The position numbers and the translations under genes were made by a program. A DNA stretch of 64,000 nt from Haloarcula amylovorans (lineage in GTDB: Archaea; Halobacteriota; Halobacteria; Halobacteriales; Haloarculaceae), in the NCBI RefSeq assembly GCF_004681185.1, contig NZ_SRIF01000001.1, positions 434,001 to 498,000 of the forward strand, given 5' to 3'. Below the pieces are notes generated by a model, which made no database searches, had not been told where the DNA came from, and was given only the letters and a program-made list of their open reading frames with translations. Of the stretch, positions 59,401-64,000 are shown piece by piece. Within the stretch, counting starts at the first letter, position 1, and each line of letters starts with the position of its first letter.

Positions 59401-61131
59401 GTGCAAGCTATGTCATACGGAAACCTGACACGTATCGGTCTGGTCGCACTGATGGTTCTGTCCGTCGTCGGCGGTGGCGTCTTCGCCACCGCGGCTGTCG
59501 CCCAAGACAGTCAACCGACGGCAGACGAGGACAGCGGCGCGACCCCGATCCACGACGGCGAAACGCTTTCGGTAACGACGAACAGCACGCAGACGTTCAC
59601 GTTCAACGCGACGCGCGGCGAGGCGTTCGCGTTGACTGCAACTCTCGAAGATGACGCTCCCGCGTACAACGAAATCGCGATAAACGTCTACGACGAGAAC
59701 GGCACTGAAGTCGGCAAGCTGGACCGTGACGAAATGCGGACGGGCGAAGACAGCACCGCCGAGGCTGCCGATGTCGCCTCGACCGACGGGACGTATACCG
59801 TCAAGGTCGTCAAGGGCGGTGACAAGACGGTCAACTACACGCTCGCACTGGAGCAGAAACGCTTCGACGAGTACGATCCGAACGAGTCACCCGAGACGGC
59901 CACCGAAGTGGACGCGAACGCGACCATCGAGGCCGCGTCCGCCGCGTACGACGAGGACAACTACGCCGTGAACCTCACGCGCGGCGACGAGATGGCTATC
60001 AACGTCACCTCCGACGGCTGGGAGCGGTTCTGGTACGACCAGGGCTACGTCATCACGCCCAGCGGCGAGAAGATCGGCATCACCCCGACTGACGCGGAGA
60101 GCCCGGACCACCACTCGACGCTCCGATTCGAGGCGAACGAAACTGGGACCTACGTCGTCCACTGGGAGTACAGCAACGAGAACGGCTCGGACAGATTCAC
60201 GCCTGAACCATACTCGCTGGACCTCCAGCACACCCCTGACGACGAAGTCACCAACCCCTTCGAGGACCCAGAGGAGTCTCCCTCGAACCCTGACGATGGA
60301 GGAGACACCGGACCCGAGAAGAACCTGCCCGACGAGGAAGTCACGACGTACTCGGTAACGACCAACGCCACTGAGACGTTCACGTTCAACGCGACGAGCG
60401 GCGAGGCGTTCGCCGTCGTCGCCACGCTGGACGAGAACACCTCTGACTATCAGGACGTCGCTGTCACCGTCACGGACGAGAACGGCAACGAAACGGAGAA
60501 CGTCCCCGGCGGACAGCCCAACGACGTGACGGAGACAGTCACCGCTGACTTCACGGCGAAGGCCGCAGACGTCGCCGAAGCTAACCACACCTACACCGTC
60601 GAAGTGCAGGCTATCGGCGACGAACAGCGTCAGTACAACCTGACCATCGCGAAAGAACAGCCCGACCAGGACGACCCCAACGAGAACGTGGCCGACGCGA
60701 CCAGCGTCGATGCGAACGCGACCGTCGACGCCGTCGCTGCCAGCTACGACGACGACAACTACGCCGTGAACCTCACCGCGGGCGACGAGATGGAACTAGA
60801 CGTCATCTCGAACGCCTCCGACCACGAGTGGTACGAGCGCGTGACTGTCACCGCGCCTGACGGCGAGAGCGTCTACGTGGACGACTACAAACCGTCCTTC
60901 GAGGCCAAGCAGAACGGTACCTACGTCGTCTCGGTGACGTTCGGTCCGCGCGCGGCCGAAGACGCAGACCTCTCTTTAGAGGCGTACACGCTCGAACTGG
61001 ACCACATGCCGGACGATACTATCGACAACCCAGAAGACGATGGCCCCGACCCGGTCCCACCGGAGAACGGAACCGACGACGGCAGCGACGGTGACGGAGA
61101 CGACAGCGACGACCCGACCTGTCCAGTGTAG
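59401..61131 (+). CDS. Secreted modular protein, second paralogue with two modules
   Basis: This 576-residue protein has a Sec signal peptide and two copies of the module seen in the preceding gene. The first module (about 45-290) begins TPIHDGETLSVTTNSTQTF. The second (about 335-560) begins TYSVTTNATETFTFNATSG and includes NYAVNLTAGDEMELDVIS. The second module is closer to the single-module paralogue than the first is (SDHEWYERVTVTAPDGE versus HDREWYEQVSVTAPNGE). The tail ends DDPTCPV, again with Cys-Pro. The role is probably at the cell surface; the acidic, N-glycosylation-rich composition fits halophile secreted proteins. Confidence 0.78.
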   Translation: MQAMSYGNLTRIGLVALMVLSVVGGGVFATAAVAQDSQPTADEDSGATPIHDGETLSVTTNSTQTFTFNATRGEAFALTATLEDDAPAYNEIAINVYDENGTEVGKLDRDEMRTGEDSTAEAADVASTDGTYTVKVVKGGDKTVNYTLALEQKRFDEYDPNESPETATEVDANATIEAASAAYDEDNYAVNLTRGDEMAINVTSDGWERFWYDQGYVITPSGEKIGITPTDAESPDHHSTLRFEANETGTYVVHWEYSNENGSDRFTPEPYSLDLQHTPDDEVTNPFEDPEESPSNPDDGGDTGPEKNLPDEEVTTYSVTTNATETFTFNATSGEAFAVVATLDENTSDYQDVAVTVTDENGNETENVPGGQPNDVTETVTADFTAKAADVAEANHTYTVEVQAIGDEQRQYNLTIAKEQPDQDDPNENVADATSVDANATVDAVAASYDDDNYAVNLTAGDEMELDVISNASDHEWYERVTVTAPDGESVYVDDYKPSFEAKQNGTYVVSVTFGPRAAEDADLSLEAYTLELDHMPDDTIDNPEDDGPDPVPPENGTDDGSDGDGDDSDDPTCPV

Positions 61132-61223
61132 AACTCTCGCACAGACACCGGTTCCATACCGGGACTGGCCTGTACGTTCCCTCCATTTTTGACGCGCCGA
61201 AAGAACTCACTCCGCCAGCCGCG

Positions 61224-61889
61224 CTACTCTTCGTCGCTGACGGTGACCTGCGCCTCGCGGAGCACCTTCTCGGCCATCTCGTAGCCGGGGCGATGCACGT
61301 CCGCGATTGCGCCGGAGTCCTCGTCACTCTCGACCCGCGCGAGGACCTGATGTTGGGTCGGGTCGACGTCCTCACCGGGTTGTGGGTCGATGACCTCGAC
61401 GTTCTCGGCGGCCAGCACGTCGTCGAGTTGACGAAGCGTCGATTCGACGCCGGCGCGAATCTCGGCGTCCTCGTCCTGTTCGAGCGCCCGTTCGAGGTTG
61501 TCGCGCACGTCGAGGATGCGGGTCACGAGGTCCTCGGTGGCGCGCTGTTTCTCCTCCTCGCGGCGCTTTTTCATCCGCTTCTTGTAGTTCTGGAACTCCG
61601 CCTGTTTGCGCTTGAGCTTCTCTTCTAACTCCGCCGCCTCCTCGTCGAGGCTTTCGACCTGTGATTCCAGGCTGTCGGCACGGTTCCGTAGCGCAGTCAG
61701 TTCTTGTGCGATCGCTTCGGGGTCCGAGTCAGCGACCCGTTCGACGAGTTCCTGGTCGGCCGTCTCACCGTCGGTGACGTCGTCGAGATCGATGTCGGCC
61801 GCATCGACGTCGTCGGGCGCGCTCTCGACGTCCTCCGCATCGACCGCCGCGTCGGTCGATTGCTCCTCGGCCGCGTCCTGGTCAGTCAT
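61224..61889 (-). CDS. grpE: GrpE nucleotide exchange factor
   Basis: This 221-residue protein begins with about 60 acidic disordered residues, then a long coiled coil (about 65-135, LRNRADSLESQVESLDEEAAEL). The C-terminal beta domain follows (DPTQHQVLARVESDEDSGAIAD, HRPGYEMAEKVLREAQVTV). It releases ADP from DnaK. It lies 3.6 kb upstream of dnaK in the same orientation, separated by the two PPC-like genes on the opposite strand. It is complete. Confidence 0.95.
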   Translation of the reverse strand: MTDQDAAEEQSTDAAVDAEDVESAPDDVDAADIDLDDVTDGETADQELVERVADSDPEAIAQELTALRNRADSLESQVESLDEEAAELEEKLKRKQAEFQNYKKRMKKRREEEKQRATEDLVTRILDVRDNLERALEQDEDAEIRAGVESTLRQLDDVLAAENVEVIDPQPGEDVDPTQHQVLARVESDEDSGAIADVHRPGYEMAEKVLREAQVTVSDEE

Positions 61890-61966
61890 ACTCGAAGCGT
61901 ACCGTCACACGAATAAAAGGATTCAGAAACGTCGCTGCTCGCCTGGGTCTGTCGGCTGCCGATTCC

Positions 61967-62155
61967 CTACAACAGGAGGCTGACGACCATGAGTACGAGG
62001 AAGACGAGTACCAGTATCTTCGCGATTCTCATGCTGAGACCGGCGATTCCTCGGAACCCGGCCACGCCAGCGACGATGGCCAAGACCAGAAAGAGGAGTG
62101 CGAACTCGAGGAACCCGCCGGACTGCAGCGGTGTCATGATGCCGTTCTGTAGCAT
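61967..62155 (-). CDS. DUF1328-type small membrane protein
   Basis: This 62-residue protein has two membrane helices (about 15-35 and 43-60), with [24 protein letters not shown] in the first. This is the pattern of the DUF1328/YtjA small membrane family. It may be an anchor or stress-related membrane peptide. A shorter start (ATG, residue 7) is possible. Confidence 0.8.
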   Translation of the reverse strand: MLQNGIMTPLQSGGFLEFALLFLVLAIVAGVAGFRGIAGLSMRIAKILVLVFLVLMVVSLLL

Positions 62156-62305
62156 ACGCTCGAAAGTCGTCCCCCGGATGCATTATTACGGACGACATAA
62201 TATACGCATATCCGGACATTCAGCCGGTATATCGTCTGTCTTCTTCGATACAGGTTGCGGCGTCGCTCGACGGTCCGCACGGCAGTACTCGGGGAGAAGC
62301 GTCGG

Positions 62306-62620
62306 TCAGTCGCTGGCTCCGACCCGTGAGAACCGACACTGGGTCGGGCTGTCGACGGTGACGGCGTATCCGCAGTACTCGAACGTGAGCACGCAGGACG
62401 AACAGGTGTTCTCGTCTGCGAACAGGGTATCGAGCGCCGTCGGGTCGAGGATATTGCTCAGCGGCGGGAGTTCAGCACACGAAAAGCCGTGGAGATGGGC
62501 GACACAGAGCGTGACGACGTCGCTCATTGCCCCCGGGCGATCGACCGTCGCGTAGTGACAGTCGGCGGTCGGGACGTACATGAGCGAGATCGCCGCCGAT
62601 TCGGACGCTCGGCCGGTCAT
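62306..62620 (-). CDS. HalOD1 output-domain protein
   Basis: This 104-residue protein is almost entirely a HalOD1 domain, a haloarchaeal signalling output module. The core runs HLHGFSCAELPPLSNILDP, TALDTLF, then VLTFEYCGYAVTVDS. No receiver, PAS or kinase domain is attached, and several extra Cys residues (CAE, CSSC, YCGY, QCRF) are unusual for the domain. Output activity and partner are unknown. Upstream residues before DVVTLC may be a non-conserved N-terminus. Confidence 0.72.
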   Translation of the reverse strand: MTGRASESAAISLMYVPTADCHYATVDRPGAMSDVVTLCVAHLHGFSCAELPPLSNILDPTALDTLFADENTCSSCVLTFEYCGYAVTVDSPTQCRFSRVGASD

Positions 62621-62804
62621 CGTTCGATAGCCGATCGGCTCGGCGACGGCTGCTGTGGTTGCTCACGCCACCACGGCGAACCAACGGCAGTTCGGAACGG
62701 GATAGTCGGCAACTGTCTCGGCTGCTCCAACGAGGCGCTACTGCTCATCTGTGCCGACCGACGCAATACACAAAAAAATCCGTTCTGACGGACCGGTCGA
62801 ACTA

Positions 62805-63545
62805 TCAGTCATCGTCGGTGGTTGGGACGAACGCCCCGCTAATCCCGTCCGCGAGTGCGTTGATAGTCGAACGACCATCACGCTGCCGGTCGATCAGTCC
62901 GTCTTCCTGGAGTCGCTGCAGATGGTAAGAGACGGTACTCTTCGTGAGGCTCACCTGTTCGGCGAGTTCGCCTCCCGTCGCGGACCCGTGTCGGTCCAGC
63001 GCGCTGAGGAGGGCACGCCGCGTCCCATCCTCGACCGTCGCTGGCGAGACGCTGTTCTCGGCGTGTGCCGGGAACAGATAGCTCCGCCCGTTCTCGTTCG
63101 TCCGTTGTATCAGCCCCTCGTCGACGAGGACGCGGACGTGATAGCGGGTCGTCGAGACGTGGGTATCCGTCTCACGAGCGAGTTCGGTGACGTAGACGCC
63201 GGGGTCGGTACTGACGGCGTCGAAGAGTCGCTGGCGCGTCTCGTGTTCCAGCGGGTCGCTGTCACCGAATCTGGTGTAGCCAGCGACGGCCGGAACTACT
63301 GGAACGATGTCCGTGACGGGGAGACTCACGCTGAACAGCCCATCCTGGAGTTGTAGCAGAGTGGATGCCTCCAGGCGGTCGTCTCCCGTTCCGAGGCCGG
63401 GCATCCCGCCGGTACTGACTGCTTGATGCAACGCAGCATCGTCGGGTGACCTGACCGCCGGTCCTGCCGCTACCGCTGGCGACACCGTTGCCGCCAAGAC
63501 GAGGATGGCGACGAGACCGACGGACGCTCGGAGTGTAAATGTCAT
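62805..63545 (-). CDS. Membrane-anchored double winged-helix regulator
   Basis: This 246-residue protein has an N-terminal membrane segment or signal-like stretch (FTLRASVGLVAILVLAATVS), an exported loop and a second, weakly hydrophobic segment (LPVTDIVPVVPAVAGYTRF). Two winged-helix domains then follow: LEHETRQRLFDAVSTDPGVY (about 115-170) and DGTRRALLSALDRHGSATGG (about 180-240). This layout suggests a one-component sensor that reads an external or membrane signal and binds DNA directly. ATG at 63545 is preferred; a GTG at 63560 in the same frame is possible. Confidence 0.78.
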   Translation of the reverse strand: MTFTLRASVGLVAILVLAATVSPAVAAGPAVRSPDDAALHQAVSTGGMPGLGTGDDRLEASTLLQLQDGLFSVSLPVTDIVPVVPAVAGYTRFGDSDPLEHETRQRLFDAVSTDPGVYVTELARETDTHVSTTRYHVRVLVDEGLIQRTNENGRSYLFPAHAENSVSPATVEDGTRRALLSALDRHGSATGGELAEQVSLTKSTVSYHLQRLQEDGLIDRQRDGRSTINALADGISGAFVPTTDDD

Positions 63546-63744
63546 GGATTTGTCATCCACGCGGGTTACGGGCGAGTCTGCAGGCCACTGCCCGAACCCA
63601 TCGGGGGGTTACCCTCCATCCACTATAAGATGGGCGGATAAACCGACCGTCTTAGAACAGTTATCGACCGCTCAGTCGAAGCAACTCTGCTCCGGTATTC
63701 GACGGCGGGAAAGCGTTATCAGCGACTGCGGCCAACCGCAGAGC

Positions 63745-64000
63745 GTGCTGGAGTTGACGTTCGAAGACGGGACGATCCGCGTCGCGGGAGACCCGAAGGT
63801 GGACCTCCCCGGCGTCGATCGGGACGCTCGGTCGGAGAGCGGCCGAGCACCCGCCCACAGATACGCTGCGCTGCTCGATGCCCTCGACGGACGCGGAGTC
63901 GAGTACACGGACCGGGTTCTCGACGCCTCCTCGCTCGACCTCTCGACGACGTACGACCTTCGTGGGTACCAACAGACAGCGCTGGCGGCGTGGCGCGACG
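63745..64000 (+). CDS. XPB/RAD25-like DNA helicase, N-terminal part (cut by window edge)
   Basis: Only 85 residues are present. From GTG 63745 the frame reads VLELTFEDGTIRVAGDPKVD, then VEYTDRVLDASSLDLS and TTYDLRGYQQTALAAWRD. YDLRGYQQTAL is the Q-motif region that precedes Walker A in XPB/RAD25-type SF2 helicases. A small hairpin (CTGCGG/CCGCAG) lies just before the start. The start is the first GTG in the frame that precedes conserved sequence. Downstream sequence is needed to be sure. Confidence 0.7.
   Translation, partial: MLELTFEDGTIRVAGDPKVDLPGVDRDARSESGRAPAHRYAALLDALDGRGVEYTDRVLDASSLDLSTTYDLRGYQQTALAAWRD

Overview
This window is high-GC DNA from a halophilic archaeon (class Halobacteria), possibly Haloarculaceae-like, although the family-level placement is only an inference. 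The evidence is the strongly acidic proteome, Tat signal peptides on secreted redox proteins, two membrane-anchored halocyanins, a split cytochrome b, CetZ, NreA, many leaderless genes with TTTAWA-type TATA elements, and GTG starts. I saw no tRNA, rRNA, CRISPR array, prophage or intact insertion sequence.

Region 1 (1-15.1 kb) is dominated by acyl-CoA and central carbon enzymes: two acyl-CoA dehydrogenases (one cut by the window edge), 3-hydroxyacyl-CoA dehydrogenase, fructose-1,6-bisphosphatase, an acyl-CoA carboxylase carboxyltransferase with an extra N-terminal domain, a MaoC hydratase, a CitE-like lyase and glutamate dehydrogenase. Mixed in are a CPBP protease, a DMT permease, a Tat lipoprotein, a kinase-like protein and two regulators. 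With the methylmalonyl-CoA mutase B12 subunit and MeaB at 35-36.7 kb, this fits propionyl-CoA or methylaspartate-type carbon assimilation.

Region 2 (15-30 kb) has stress and repair genes (UspA, an RtcB-family ligase, DoxX, a peroxiredoxin-like protein, endonuclease III) and a decayed cation-exchanger gene. It then has a compact respiratory operon: halocyanin, a small membrane protein, Tat-exported Rieske protein, cytochrome b6-like and subunit IV-like proteins, with two more conserved membrane proteins upstream. This encodes a quinol:halocyanin oxidoreductase. A thiolase whose two catalytic cysteines are both serine follows, with a duplicated copy of its own 3' end behind it, then an aminotransferase and a UbiA prenyltransferase.

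Region 3 (30-49 kb) holds YchF, a bactofilin-like cytoskeletal protein, a thiolase plus OB-fold Zn-ribbon pair, MeaB with its B12 protein, NreA, RNase HI and its operon partner, pyrophosphatase, an AlkP-type phosphodiesterase, CetZ, a second halocyanin and an aldo/keto reductase.

Region 4 (49-64 kb) carries grpE, dnaK and dnaJ, all on the minus strand in functional order but separated by unrelated blocks. Those blocks hold a type IV pilin-like protein, a Rieske domain fused to a large helical domain, AT-richer small genes, and two paralogous secreted proteins built from a repeated module and sharing promoter and leader features. An acyl-adenylate-ligase relative that has lost its ATP-binding loop sits beside dnaJ. 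The window ends with a HalOD1-only protein, a membrane-anchored double winged-helix regulator and the start of an XPB-like helicase.
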